DNA of 64,000 bases from Aestuariispira insulae (GTDB taxonomy: Bacteria > Pseudomonadota > Alphaproteobacteria > UBA8366 > Aestuariispiraceae). Below the pieces are notes generated by a model. It made no database searches, was not told where the DNA came from, and saw only the letters and a program-made list of their open reading frames with translations. Below are positions 51,319-59,509 of the stretch, piece after piece. The DNA is taken from NCBI RefSeq assembly GCF_003385955.1, contig NZ_QRDW01000006.1:124001-188000 (forward strand), written 5' to 3'. The translations under genes and the position numbers were made by a program. Every line of letters starts with the position of its first letter. The first letter of the stretch is position 1.

Positions 51319-51582
51319 TCCTAATCCGTATCCGGACCTAAAAATGATGCCAGGAGCAGGCTTGATTTAGTTGAGAATCCTTCGCTGCCCCCAGACATCG
51401 CACCAAACAAATTACTGCATTTATTACCGTAACCGACGCAAGAGTCAGTAGGCAATCTTTTTTCAACATTTTTTACTTGTTGTTTTTATGGGATTCACTG
51501 TGGAATTACTTAGATTCCAAGCAACGAAGAGACGCTCGACGAGCGTATCGGAGTAAAAATATGCAGTCGTGGTTTTTACTAT

Positions 51583-52074
51583 TCAGTCTTCGCTGACCAG
51601 GCGATCCAGCGGATACCCTGCGAATTCCTTGGTATGGGCCAAAACAACATGACTGCTGATCCGGAACAACCCCTTGGTTCGCGCAAGCATCTGATCGCTC
51701 AATTCATGATAATGCTCTACCGTCGGACATTCAAAGCGTAGAAGATAATCAAATGCGCCGCTTACCTTGGAACATTCGACGATCTCAGGCGTTTCGTTGA
51801 CAATCGCCTCAAAAGCCTGAAAATCCTCATAATCGTGATCACTTAATGTCACTGTACCGATGACAGTGACACGCGGGCATATGCGCCCAAGGGCAATCTG
51901 GGCCATATAACCGCTGATCACACCTGCCTCTTCCAACCGGCGCAATCGCTGCAGACAGGGACTGGGGGATAAGCCGACATGATCCGCCAGCGCCTGATTG
52001 GTGATCCGCCCCTCCCGCTGCAGAGTCTTGATGATGTTGATATCAATCCGGTCCAGCTTTATTGTTTTCGCCAT
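51583..52074 (-). CDS. Lrp/AsnC-family regulator
   Basis: The 163-residue protein has the AsnC helix-turn-helix (residues 10-60; LSPSPCLQRLRRLEEAGVI) and the RAM effector domain (about 70-150; VSGAFDYLLRF contains the ligand pocket). The start LDRIDINIIKTLQREGRITN is typical. It lies divergent from a polar amino-acid ABC transporter, a common arrangement in which the regulator senses the amino acid and controls its uptake or metabolism. No operator could be assigned. Confidence 0.93.
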   Translation of the reverse strand: MAKTIKLDRIDINIIKTLQREGRITNQALADHVGLSPSPCLQRLRRLEEAGVISGYMAQIALGRICPRVTVIGTVTLSDHDYEDFQAFEAIVNETPEIVECSKVSGAFDYLLRFECPTVEHYHELSDQMLARTKGLFRISSHVVLAHTKEFAGYPLDRLVSED

Positions 52075-52506
52075 TTAACACAGTTTCCCGTAGTGAATTC
52101 CACCAATGATAGAGCGTTGGATCGCATCAGCTGATTCTGCTGTCATCGGCCGATGTTCGGTAGGATATGCCACACTCACCAGGATTTTGAAAACATCTGC
52201 CAACGCCAATATGGCAGTTTGTCATAAAAGATGAGGCCGATAATCATTTGAGAAACCGGCCCATTAAAACGAATAGAACAGGGATCGGCTGACAAGCGCT
52301 TCTTATTCTGGCTTGACGAGTCAGGATTGGCTGTGGTCACTCTATCCGGCAAATCGAACAACAACCGCTGCAATCCGCCGCCATGCCACGGCTTTGTTCT
52401 TGCAGCAGGCGGCCAAAATGTCCAATATTCCGGGCAACGCCCGCGGTATCAAGGACGGGACCATACAGGGGAGCATAAGAGTTTGGCATCTGCTGACAAT
52501 TCCACC
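52075..52506. other. Divergent promoter region between lrp-type gene and ABC transporter
   Basis: No gene is supported in these 432 bases; a longer reading frame that extends the ATPase upstream lacks family similarity. One perfect palindrome, CATCGGCCGATG, lies at 52144-52155 and is a possible Lrp-type site. The rest should carry both promoters. I see no clear riboswitch. Confidence 0.4.
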
Positions 52507-53265
52507 ATGCTGAAGGTGGAAGATCTTCATAAGAATTTCGGCAATATCGAGGTATTGAAAGGCGTTTCCCTGACCGCCCGCAAAGGTGATGTGGTTTCCA
52601 TGCTGGGCTCTTCCGGCTCGGGCAAGAGCACTTTCCTGCGCTGTATCAATCTGTTGGAAATGCCCAATTCGGGAACCGTGACGGTCAATAACGAGGTCAT
52701 CAACATGACCACGGACCGCGTTGGCGAACCCAAGCCCGCCGATCAGAAACAGGTGGAGCGGATCCGGTCCAAACTGGCGATGGTGTTCCAGAGCTTCAAT
52801 CTCTGGTCCCATATGACAGTTCTGGAAAATATCATTGAGGCGCCGGTTCATGTGCTGGGCCTTTCCAAGGCCGAGGCCATCGAAAAGGCGGAAGCATTGA
52901 TGCACAAGGTGGGCATCTATGAGCGCCAGCATTATTACCCTGCCCATATGTCCGGCGGCCAGCAACAGCGCGCAGCCATTGCCCGTGCGCTCGCCATGGA
53001 CCCGGATGTGATGTTGTTTGATGAACCCACATCCGCACTGGATCCCGAATTGGTCGGCGAGGTGCTGGGTGTCATGCGCGGCCTGGCCGAAGAAGGCCGG
53101 ACCATGATTGTCGTTACCCATGAGATGGGTTTTGCCCGCGATGTCAGCTCCGATGTGATTTTCCTGCATCAGGGCCGCATTGAGGAACAAGGCCCGCCAT
53201 CCGAAGTTTTCACCAATCCGAAGTCGGAGCGGTTCCGTCAGTTCCTGGCCCGTACAAGGGACTGA
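52507..53265 (+). CDS. Polar amino-acid ABC transporter ATP-binding protein
   Basis: The 252-residue ATPase has Walker [10 protein letters not shown], the signature [15 protein letters not shown], Walker [15 protein letters not shown] and the H-loop [11 protein letters not shown]. The MGFARDV and [11 protein letters not shown] blocks place it with the HisP/OccP/ArtP group. It is followed by a periplasmic binding protein and two permeases: a complete importer for a basic or polar amino acid such as arginine, ornithine or histidine (the exact ligand is unknown). ATG at 52507 lacks a strong ribosome site. Confidence 0.95.
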   Translation: MLKVEDLHKNFGNIEVLKGVSLTARKGDVVSMLGSSGSGKSTFLRCINLLEMPNSGTVTVNNEVINMTTDRVGEPKPADQKQVERIRSKLAMVFQSFNLWSHMTVLENIIEAPVHVLGLSKAEAIEKAEALMHKVGIYERQHYYPAHMSGGQQQRAAIARALAMDPDVMLFDEPTSALDPELVGEVLGVMRGLAEEGRTMIVVTHEMGFARDVSSDVIFLHQGRIEEQGPPSEVFTNPKSERFRQFLARTRD

Positions 53266-53331
53266 TCCACCCAACAATGAATAATCAGGTCCGGTGGGGT
53301 GGCCGGACCGGTATCGAAGGGAGAGAACCCA

Positions 53332-54108
53332 ATGTTCAAGAAGATCACCATGGCCGCTGCAGGCCTGGCAATGACTTTTGCCGCTTCCTCCGCCATGGCG
53401 GACGGCCACATGCTCAAAATCGGGGTCGAGGGCGCTTATCCTCCGTTCTCCGAAAAGACCGCTGATGGCACCCTGGTCGGCTTCGACGTCGACATCGCCA
53501 TGGCGCTTTGTGAGAAAATGGGCAAGAAATGCGAACTGGTCGAACAGGACTGGGACGGCATCATTCCGAACCTGCTGAACAAGAAATATGACGCAATCAT
53601 CGCCTCCATGTCCATCACGGAAGAGCGTAAGAAGAAAGTCGATTTCTCCGAAAAATACTACAACACCCCGTCCCGGTTCGTCGCAAAAGAAGGCGTTGAC
53701 TGGGCTGACACCAACGAAGGCCTGGCCGGCAAGACCGTTGGCGTTCAGCGCGGCACCATCCAGCATGACTATCTGCTGGCTGTATATCCGGATGCGGACG
53801 TCAAACCCTATGGCACCGCAGAAGAAGCCTATCTGGACATCGAAGCCGGCCGCCTGGACGCCATTCTGGTGGACAGCCTGGCCGTTGACGGCGGTTTCCT
53901 GAAAACTGATGCCGGCAAAGGCTTTGCCTTCTTCGGCGGCGATCATTCCGATCCGAAATATTTCGGTGACGGTGCCGGCGTTGCTGTACGCAAGGGCGAA
54001 GAAGAGCTGCGCGATGCCTTCACCAAGGCAATCCAGGAAATCCGTGCCGATGGCACCTATGAAAAAATCAACATGAAGTATTTCGACTTCGATATCTACG
54101 GCGGCTAA
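53332..54108 (+). CDS. Periplasmic amino-acid binding protein
   Basis: The 258-residue protein has a signal peptide (MFKKITMAAAGLAMTFAASS, cleavage near AMA-DG) and the family-3 solute-binding pattern: IGVEGAYPPFSEKTADG, GFDVDIAMALCEKMG, IIASMSITEERKKKVDFS and the late AFTKAIQEIRADGTYEKI. The combination of Glu-Gly-Ala-Tyr-Pro-Pro-Phe and the basic-ligand-type pocket is close to arginine/ornithine receptors. It feeds the permeases at 54193 and 54886. A strong terminator-like hairpin after it probably limits the downstream permease genes. Confidence 0.93.
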   Translation: MFKKITMAAAGLAMTFAASSAMADGHMLKIGVEGAYPPFSEKTADGTLVGFDVDIAMALCEKMGKKCELVEQDWDGIIPNLLNKKYDAIIASMSITEERKKKVDFSEKYYNTPSRFVAKEGVDWADTNEGLAGKTVGVQRGTIQHDYLLAVYPDADVKPYGTAEEAYLDIEAGRLDAILVDSLAVDGGFLKTDAGKGFAFFGGDHSDPKYFGDGAGVAVRKGEEELRDAFTKAIQEIRADGTYEKINMKYFDFDIYGG

Positions 54109-54119
54109 GCCTGTGGATC

Positions 54120-54150
54120 GGGGCGGAGGCCTAACCTCCGCCCCATTTTT
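54120..54150 (+). terminator. Partial terminator between binding-protein and permease genes
   Basis: GGGGCGGAGG (54120-54129) and CCTCCGCCCC (54135-54144) form a perfect 10-pair stem with a CCTAA loop, followed by ATTTTTATTT. It likely gives excess binding protein relative to the permeases. Confidence 0.85.
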
Positions 54151-54192
54151 ATTTCTTCATTCATTTGTTTTATCATTAATCCGGTCTGGACC

Positions 54193-54882
54193 ATGGAAAC
54201 AGTCATTGATTACAGCCCTGCCATCTTAAGAGGGACGGGTGTCACAATCTTTCTGGCGATCTGCTCCTTGATGGTTTCCATGAGCCTTGGGCTTATTGCA
54301 GCCTGGGGCAAGCTTTCGTCTTCGCCAATCGGCTCCCGGGTGGCCAACAGCTATACGACCTTGATCCGGGGTGTTCCTGATCTGGTGTTGATGATGCTGA
54401 TCTATTTTGGCCTGCAAAGGCTGCTAAATTTTGTTGGCGACTATACCGGGCTCTGGGGCTATATCGAGATCAATACATTTGTTGCGGGCTTTGTGACCAT
54501 CGGCTTTGTGATCGGGGCCTATATGACCGAGACCTTCCGAGGCGCCATCCTTGCCATTCCGCGCGGCCAGATCGAGGCAGGCATCGCCTGCGGCATGTCC
54601 AAAAGCCTGATTTTCCGACGCATTATCTGGCCCCATCTGGTGCGCCTGGCATTGCCCAGCTTTACCAATAACTGGCTGGTCCTGCTGAAAACAACAGCCC
54701 TTGTTTCGGTCATCGGCCAGAAGGACCTGGTTTATGAAGCCTTTACCGCCGGCCGGTCCACCCGCCAGCTTTTCACCTTCATGTTTGTGGTTCTGATCAT
54801 CTACCTGATCATGACGGCCGCCTCCCAAACCGCCCTAGGCTTAGTTGAACGGCGCTACAATGTCGGCGTGCGGAGGGCCTGA
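54193..54882 (+). CDS. Amino-acid ABC transporter permease (HisQ type)
   Basis: The 229-residue permease has five helices or so and the EAA-type loop FRGAILAIPRGQIEAGIACGMSK, given here as GQIEAGIACGMSKSLIF, that docks the ATPase. The RGVPDLVLMMLIYFGLQ start of the second block is typical of the HisQ/OccQ subunit. It is followed three bases later by the second permease gene. Confidence 0.93.
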   Translation: METVIDYSPAILRGTGVTIFLAICSLMVSMSLGLIAAWGKLSSSPIGSRVANSYTTLIRGVPDLVLMMLIYFGLQRLLNFVGDYTGLWGYIEINTFVAGFVTIGFVIGAYMTETFRGAILAIPRGQIEAGIACGMSKSLIFRRIIWPHLVRLALPSFTNNWLVLLKTTALVSVIGQKDLVYEAFTAGRSTRQLFTFMFVVLIIYLIMTAASQTALGLVERRYNVGVRRA

Positions 54883-54885
54883 TCC

Positions 54886-55599
54886 ATGGAATTCATCATC
54901 GAATATTTCACGCTGATCCTAGGCGACGGCAACTGGAAATTCTGGCTGGAGGGCATCTCCCTCACCTTGATGTTTGTAAGCCTCTCCTTGCTGATCGGCG
55001 GCGTGCTTTCCATTCCCCTGGCCATCGCCCGGGCAAACCGCCATCCCATCTTCAACCCGATGGTCTGGTCCTTTACCTATTTCTTCCGCGGCACACCGCT
55101 GTTGGTGCAGACATACCTGCTCTATTACGGCTTGCCACAGTTTGATTTCGTCAAAGACAGTTTCATGTGGCCAATGCTGCGGGAAGCCACCTGGTGTGCA
55201 TTGATCGCCTTCACCTTGAATACCGCCGCCTACACCACGGAGATCTTCCGCGGTGCGATTGAAGCGGTTCCCCATGGCGAGATCGAGGCGGCGAAGGCCT
55301 GCGGCATGTCACCCTTTAAACGGATGCGCCGGATCATCCTGCCCAGCGCGCTTCGAATCTCGCTGCCGGCCTATTCCAATGAAGTGATCTTCATGCTGCA
55401 TGGCTCGGTTATTCTCGGCGTCCTGCCAATCATCGACATCTTTGGGGCGGCCAAGACCATCAATTCACGGTATTATGTGTCATTTGAGGGCTTTATCCCC
55501 TGCGCGATCCTCTACATGATCCTGGTTTTTGGGATTACACGGATTTTCAGGATGCTGGAAAAACGCTATCATGCGCATCTGCGCCCCCGCACCAGCTAA
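54886..55599 (+). CDS. Amino-acid ABC transporter permease (HisM type)
   Basis: The 237-residue permease has the HisM/OccM features FFRGTPLLVQTYLLYYGLPQ and the EAA loop EIEAAKACGMSPFKRMRRI. It pairs with the HisQ-like protein to form the membrane channel. A clear terminator follows at 55616, closing the four-gene importer unit. Confidence 0.93.
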   Translation: MEFIIEYFTLILGDGNWKFWLEGISLTLMFVSLSLLIGGVLSIPLAIARANRHPIFNPMVWSFTYFFRGTPLLVQTYLLYYGLPQFDFVKDSFMWPMLREATWCALIAFTLNTAAYTTEIFRGAIEAVPHGEIEAAKACGMSPFKRMRRIILPSALRISLPAYSNEVIFMLHGSVILGVLPIIDIFGAAKTINSRYYVSFEGFIPCAILYMILVFGITRIFRMLEKRYHAHLRPRTS

Positions 55600-55615
55600 C
55601 CAAGAAAAGACAAGT

Positions 55616-55652
55616 AAAAAGCCAGACATCGAATGAATGTTTGGCTTTTTTT
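55616..55652 (+). terminator. Terminator after the amino-acid importer operon
   Basis: AAAAAGCCAGACAT pairs with ATGTTTGGCTTTTT (one G-U) around CGAATGA, with a run of seven Ts. It ends the operon 16 bases past the last stop codon. Confidence 0.9.
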
Positions 55653-55725
55653 ATATTCTATGTTGGAATATTACCCATTGAATTACTAATCGCATCTTTG
55701 TGCGATTACCCTGACAGTATTTGAC

Positions 55726-56769
55726 ATGAATAAAAAAGACATGACATCACAAAGTGATGTGGCACGGGATTCCGCAGAAGCGAAAAAACCCATGCGATCC
55801 AGCCGAGGCAGCGATGTCTCTTCCATCCGTTATTTTCCCGTCACCATGTTCGCGGGCATTCTTGGCCTGTGCGGTACGGGGCTTGCCTGGCGCAAGGCGG
55901 CGGAAGTCCTGGATTTGCCCTTTATCATCTCCAAACTGCTCTTCGGATTTGGCCTCGGCTATGCTCTGGCGGTGCTGGTGCTCTATGGCTTCAAGCTGGG
56001 CCGGCACCCCAAACTGGTCATGGCCGACCTCACCCATCCGGTGCGCGGCAATTATCTGCCCGCCGCACCGCTCGGTCTGCTCCTGATTGCGGAAATACTG
56101 AGCGCGCAGTTGCCCCTCATTTCGGATATTTTCTGGCTGACCGGCGTGGCCGCTACTCTCGCATTGACCGTATTGATCCTGAATCAATGGATTGATGGCC
56201 GCTATAAACCCCATGAAATCACCCCTGCCTGGTTTGTCCCCTCGGTTGCATTATTGGTGGCCCCGGTCACCGGCGCCCCGCTGGGGTTTCAGGATCTTTC
56301 CTGGATGATGCTGGCAATCGGATTGATTTTCTGGATCACGTTAATGCCGATCACGCTGCACCGTCTGTTTTTTCGCCGTGCGATCTCGCCCTCCCTCGCG
56401 CCTTCGCTTTTCATCTTCACGGCTCCACCGGCCCTGGCCTGCGTTGCGGTGACAAGACTGGGCCACGGCTATATGGACGGGTTTGCGAAATTCCTTTTGG
56501 GTGCGGCGCTCTTTACCTTCTTCATGGTCCTGCCGCGCTGGCGGCGCTTTGTTGGTCTGCCTTTCGGCATGTCCTGGTGGGCCTATACCTATCCGACAGC
56601 GGCCCTGGCGACGGCCTGCCTCCATTATCACGACCAGACCGGCAGCCTGCTGTCCGGCTGGCTGGCGGGCTTAACTTTGCTTTTGGCGAGCCTCGCCACC
56701 CTGGTGGTCACAGCCTGCACCTTGAACGCCTTTGCCCAGGGGCATCTGTTCAGAGGGCCAAAATCCTGA
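55726..56769 (+). CDS. SLAC1/TehA (TDT) family transporter
   Basis: The 347-residue protein has about ten helices and the TDT-family pattern: YFPVTMFAGILGLCGTGLAW near the start, VLILNQWIDGRYKPHEITPAWFVP (in part, NQWIDGRYKPHEITPAWFV) in the middle and PFGMSWWAYTYPTAALATA near the end, where the conserved aromatic gate lies. TDT proteins include TehA, plant SLAC1 anion channels and malate exporters; the substrate is not clear here. A monocistronic unit between a terminator and pyrE. Confidence 0.88.
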   Translation: MNKKDMTSQSDVARDSAEAKKPMRSSRGSDVSSIRYFPVTMFAGILGLCGTGLAWRKAAEVLDLPFIISKLLFGFGLGYALAVLVLYGFKLGRHPKLVMADLTHPVRGNYLPAAPLGLLLIAEILSAQLPLISDIFWLTGVAATLALTVLILNQWIDGRYKPHEITPAWFVPSVALLVAPVTGAPLGFQDLSWMMLAIGLIFWITLMPITLHRLFFRRAISPSLAPSLFIFTAPPALACVAVTRLGHGYMDGFAKFLLGAALFTFFMVLPRWRRFVGLPFGMSWWAYTYPTAALATACLHYHDQTGSLLSGWLAGLTLLLASLATLVVTACTLNAFAQGHLFRGPKS

Positions 56770-56858
56770 CCAAATGATCAGCGAACAATTGTTGCGCGGG
56801 ACGGCGCAATCCCTATGATGCGTGAAATTCCAGTGCATCCAGATTTGGAGAAGACCCC

Positions 56859-57527
56859 ATGGCGCTTACCCCCGCCCGCATTGCCGCGCGCATTCTGATT
56901 GAAACCCAATCCGTGCTGTTCCGCCCGGAAGATCCCTTCATCCTGACCAGTGGTCGCGCCAGCCCGGTTTACGTAGATTGCCGCAAATTGATCGCATTTC
57001 CGCGCGCGCGCCGTCGCCTGATGCAGATGGGTGCCGCAGCGATTGAGGAGCGCGTCGGCTTTGAAAGCCTGGATGTGGTCGCCGGCGGCGAAACCGCGGG
57101 CATTCCCTTTTCCGCCTGGATCGCCGATCAACTGATGCTGCCCATGGCCTATATCCGCAAGAAACCGAAAGGTTTTGGTCGCAACGCCCGCATCGAGGGC
57201 CATGTGAAAGAAGGCGACCGGGTCCTCCTGGTGGAAGATATGACCACCGATGGCGGCTCCAAGGTCAGCTTTGTACAGGGCATCCGGGATGCCGGTGCGG
57301 AATGTGGCCATTGTTTCGTGGTATTTGAATATGGCATTTTCCCCGAAGGCATTGAAGCCTTGGAAAAGGAACATGGCGTTAAGTTGCATTCCCTAACCAA
57401 CTGGTGGGAAGTGCTCGCCTGCGCCCGTGAGGAAGGATATTTCAGCGCCGAGGCAACCGACCAGGTCGAGGCCTTCCTGAAAGACCCCAAAGCCTGGTCC
57501 CTGGCTAACGGCGGCAAGGAAGATTGA
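56859..57527 (+). CDS. pyrE: Orotate phosphoribosyltransferase
   Basis: The 222-residue enzyme has the PRPP-binding motif VLLVEDMTTDGGSKVSF and the FILTSGRASPVYVDCRKLI opening typical of the alphaproteobacterial PyrE type. It makes orotidine monophosphate in de novo pyrimidine synthesis. A GGAGAAGACCCC region gives the ribosome site. The hairpin pair after the gene may serve as its terminator. Other pyr genes are not nearby. Confidence 0.96.
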   Translation: MALTPARIAARILIETQSVLFRPEDPFILTSGRASPVYVDCRKLIAFPRARRRLMQMGAAAIEERVGFESLDVVAGGETAGIPFSAWIADQLMLPMAYIRKKPKGFGRNARIEGHVKEGDRVLLVEDMTTDGGSKVSFVQGIRDAGAECGHCFVVFEYGIFPEGIEALEKEHGVKLHSLTNWWEVLACAREEGYFSAEATDQVEAFLKDPKAWSLANGGKED

Positions 57528-57540
57528 GAACATCGCGAAA

Positions 57541-57625
57541 GATCCCCGGGTCAAACCCGGGGATGACGTTTTTATCCAATATTTGATAGGAAGATACGTC
57601 ATGGCCGGGCTTGACCCGGCCATCT
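57541..57625. repeat. Pair of REP-like palindromes in inverted order
   Basis: TCCCCGGGT/ACCCGGGGA (57543-57563) is a hairpin followed by TGACG; ATGGCCGGG/CCCGGCCAT (57601-57623) is preceded by CGTC. The outer tags GATGACG and CGTCATG mirror each other, so the two elements face each other like a BIME. Such CCGGGTCAA...CCCGGGGATGACG units occur in many alphaproteobacterial genomes. Confidence 0.75.
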
Positions 57626-57702
57626 TATTGCCCTCACACTGAGGCCGCAAAACCGGGCAGAAGCCCCGGATCCAAGAATCAGATAGACAGGGGAATAAGT
57701 CC

Positions 57703-58446
57703 ATGCAACTGAGCCTGATGACCTGGCAGGAAGTCGAAGCTTATCTGACGGATAGGTCCGCCATCATCCTGCCCATCGGCTCCCAGGAACAGCATGGTCC
57801 CATGGGATTGATCGGCACCGACGCACAAACGGCTGAGGCCATCGCACATAAAGTCGGTGCAGAGCGGGAAATCGTCGTCGGCCCGACCATTTCGGTCGGC
57901 ATGGCCCAGCATCATCTGGGCTTCACCGGCTCCATGACCCTGCGCCCGACCACCCTGATTGCCCTCATTGTGGATTACATTACATCGTTGAGCCGACATG
58001 GTTTCGACCAATTCTATTTTGTTAACGGACATGGCGGCAATATCACAACGGTCCAGACCGCCTTCCAGGAAATCTACGCGGAATACAGCCTGGCTGGTGC
58101 TGACTGCCCGATCCGCTGCCGTCTGGCGAATTGGTTTGCTATGAAGGATGTGGTCAACCTCACCCAGGAACTTTATGGCGACAAGGAAGGCATGCATGCC
58201 ACCCCGTCGGAGGTTGCCCTAACCCAATATCTGTTCCCGGACCATATCAAATCCATGGCCCCCAGCGACGCGGCGCCGATCAAACGCATGTTCACGGATG
58301 CCAGCGACTATCGCGCCCTCTTCCCCGATGGGCGCATGGCCGCCGCATCGGAACTGGCCAATCCCGAAGATGGGAAGCGGTTTCTCGAAATTGCGGCAAA
58401 GGCAATCAATAAGGATCTAAGCGCCTTTCTGGCCGGAGAAAAATAA
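57703..58446 (+). CDS. Creatininase-family metal-dependent amidohydrolase
   Basis: The 247-residue protein has the creatininase metal ligands: GSQEQHGPMG (Glu29, His31), GTDAQTAEAIA (Asp40), and FVNGHGGNITTVQTA, with a late Glu in GMHATPSEVALTQY. The family covers creatinine amidohydrolase, mycofactocin MftE and others that open small ring amides or cleave peptides. There is no mycofactocin or creatinine context, so the substrate is open. It follows the REP pair by 78 bases and is not clearly part of an operon. Confidence 0.85.
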   Translation: MQLSLMTWQEVEAYLTDRSAIILPIGSQEQHGPMGLIGTDAQTAEAIAHKVGAEREIVVGPTISVGMAQHHLGFTGSMTLRPTTLIALIVDYITSLSRHGFDQFYFVNGHGGNITTVQTAFQEIYAEYSLAGADCPIRCRLANWFAMKDVVNLTQELYGDKEGMHATPSEVALTQYLFPDHIKSMAPSDAAPIKRMFTDASDYRALFPDGRMAAASELANPEDGKRFLEIAAKAINKDLSAFLAGEK

Positions 58447-58539
58447 GCGCCAATCCAACCGATTTCATTAGCCTCTTTAATTATTCCTTAAAAACCGTCT
58501 GCAATGATGCGCAGAACATGGCTTAAGGCGGATAGTTAG

Positions 58540-59499
58540 ATGGTATTCAAGAAGTTGGTGCATGGCCTATTGATCCTCGTAGCCCTGGGGCTGAGCGGCT
58601 GCGACGACAGCAGCACGGAAGAGGAAACCCAACAGCAAAGCAAGGCGGAAAAAGAAACCCGGATCGCGCTGGTGATGAAAACCCTCACCAACCCGTTTTT
58701 TGTCTCCATGGAAAAGGGGGCCAGAAAGGCGGAAAAGGAACTGGGCATTGAGTTGATTGTCCGCACGGCCGCAGAGGAAACATCCGCCAACCAACAGATC
58801 CGCATTGTCGAACAGTTGGTTGATGACGGGAACATCCAAGCCATCGTCATCGCGCCAGCCGATTCCGTGGGCTTGATCCCCGCCCTGAAGAAAGCGCAGG
58901 ACGAAGGTATTATTGTCGTCAATCTCGACAATCGCCTGGATCAGGCCTTCTCGCAAAAGGCCGGGTTGGAAAATGTCCCTTTCATCAGCATCGATAACAA
59001 ACTCAGTGCGTATCGATCGGCAAAATTTATCGCCGACCAGGCGACAGGACCTTCCAAGGCCGTCATTATCGAGGGCATTCGCGAAGCGCAAAACGCCCTC
59101 GACCGGCGTGACGGTGCAACGCAGGCCTTTGAGGAAAACAGCAATATCGACGTCGTGGCCAGTGAATCTGCCCGCTGGATGATTGATGAGGCCAATGAAC
59201 TGATCAAAACCCTTTTCGAGAATGAACCGGACATCACACTTATTTTTTGCGCCAATGACATGATGGCTTTGGGTGTCATCGAATATCTGCAAAGCACCAA
59301 TCGCAAGGATGTGCTGGTCGCCGGCTTCGATGCGATTGAAGAAGCCCGGCAAGCCATCAAACAGGGAAGCCTGCAGGTCACCATCGATCAACAGCCAGCC
59401 CTGCAGGGCTATATGGGGATCAAGGCCGCCCATGACCTTATCAACGGCCAAGATGTTGACGCGCTGATCATGCTGGACGGCCTTCTGGTCAGCAATTGA
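58540..59499 (+). CDS. Periplasmic binding lipoprotein, RbsB-like (sensor partner)
   Basis: The 319-residue protein has a lipoprotein signal ending LGLSGCDDS (Cys21) and a type-I periplasmic binding fold like ribose/galactose receptors: [39 protein letters not shown] and [19 protein letters not shown]-like [18 protein letters not shown]. No ABC permease or ATPase gene is near. The next gene, 10 bases downstream, is a sensor histidine kinase, so this receptor likely loads a ligand and signals to it, as LuxP does to LuxQ. The ligand, a sugar, inositol or autoinducer-2-like molecule, is unknown. Confidence 0.88.
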   Translation: MVFKKLVHGLLILVALGLSGCDDSSTEEETQQQSKAEKETRIALVMKTLTNPFFVSMEKGARKAEKELGIELIVRTAAEETSANQQIRIVEQLVDDGNIQAIVIAPADSVGLIPALKKAQDEGIIVVNLDNRLDQAFSQKAGLENVPFISIDNKLSAYRSAKFIADQATGPSKAVIIEGIREAQNALDRRDGATQAFEENSNIDVVASESARWMIDEANELIKTLFENEPDITLIFCANDMMALGVIEYLQSTNRKDVLVAGFDAIEEARQAIKQGSLQVTIDQQPALQGYMGIKAAHDLINGQDVDALIMLDGLLVSN

Positions 59500-59509
59500 C
59501 GGTCCCCCG

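Noticed and set aside
51532-51546. ACGCTC-GAC-GAGCGT hairpin upstream of the Lrp-type gene's end.
   Set aside because: Short stem without a T run on either strand; no support as terminator or operator.
52342-53946. 534-codon minus-strand frame over the amino-acid importer genes.
   Set aside because: Antisense to two genes with clear ATPase and binding-protein motifs.
56784-56793. AACAATTGTT palindrome before pyrE.
   Set aside because: Only 10 bases, no partner copy or regulator; too weak to call.
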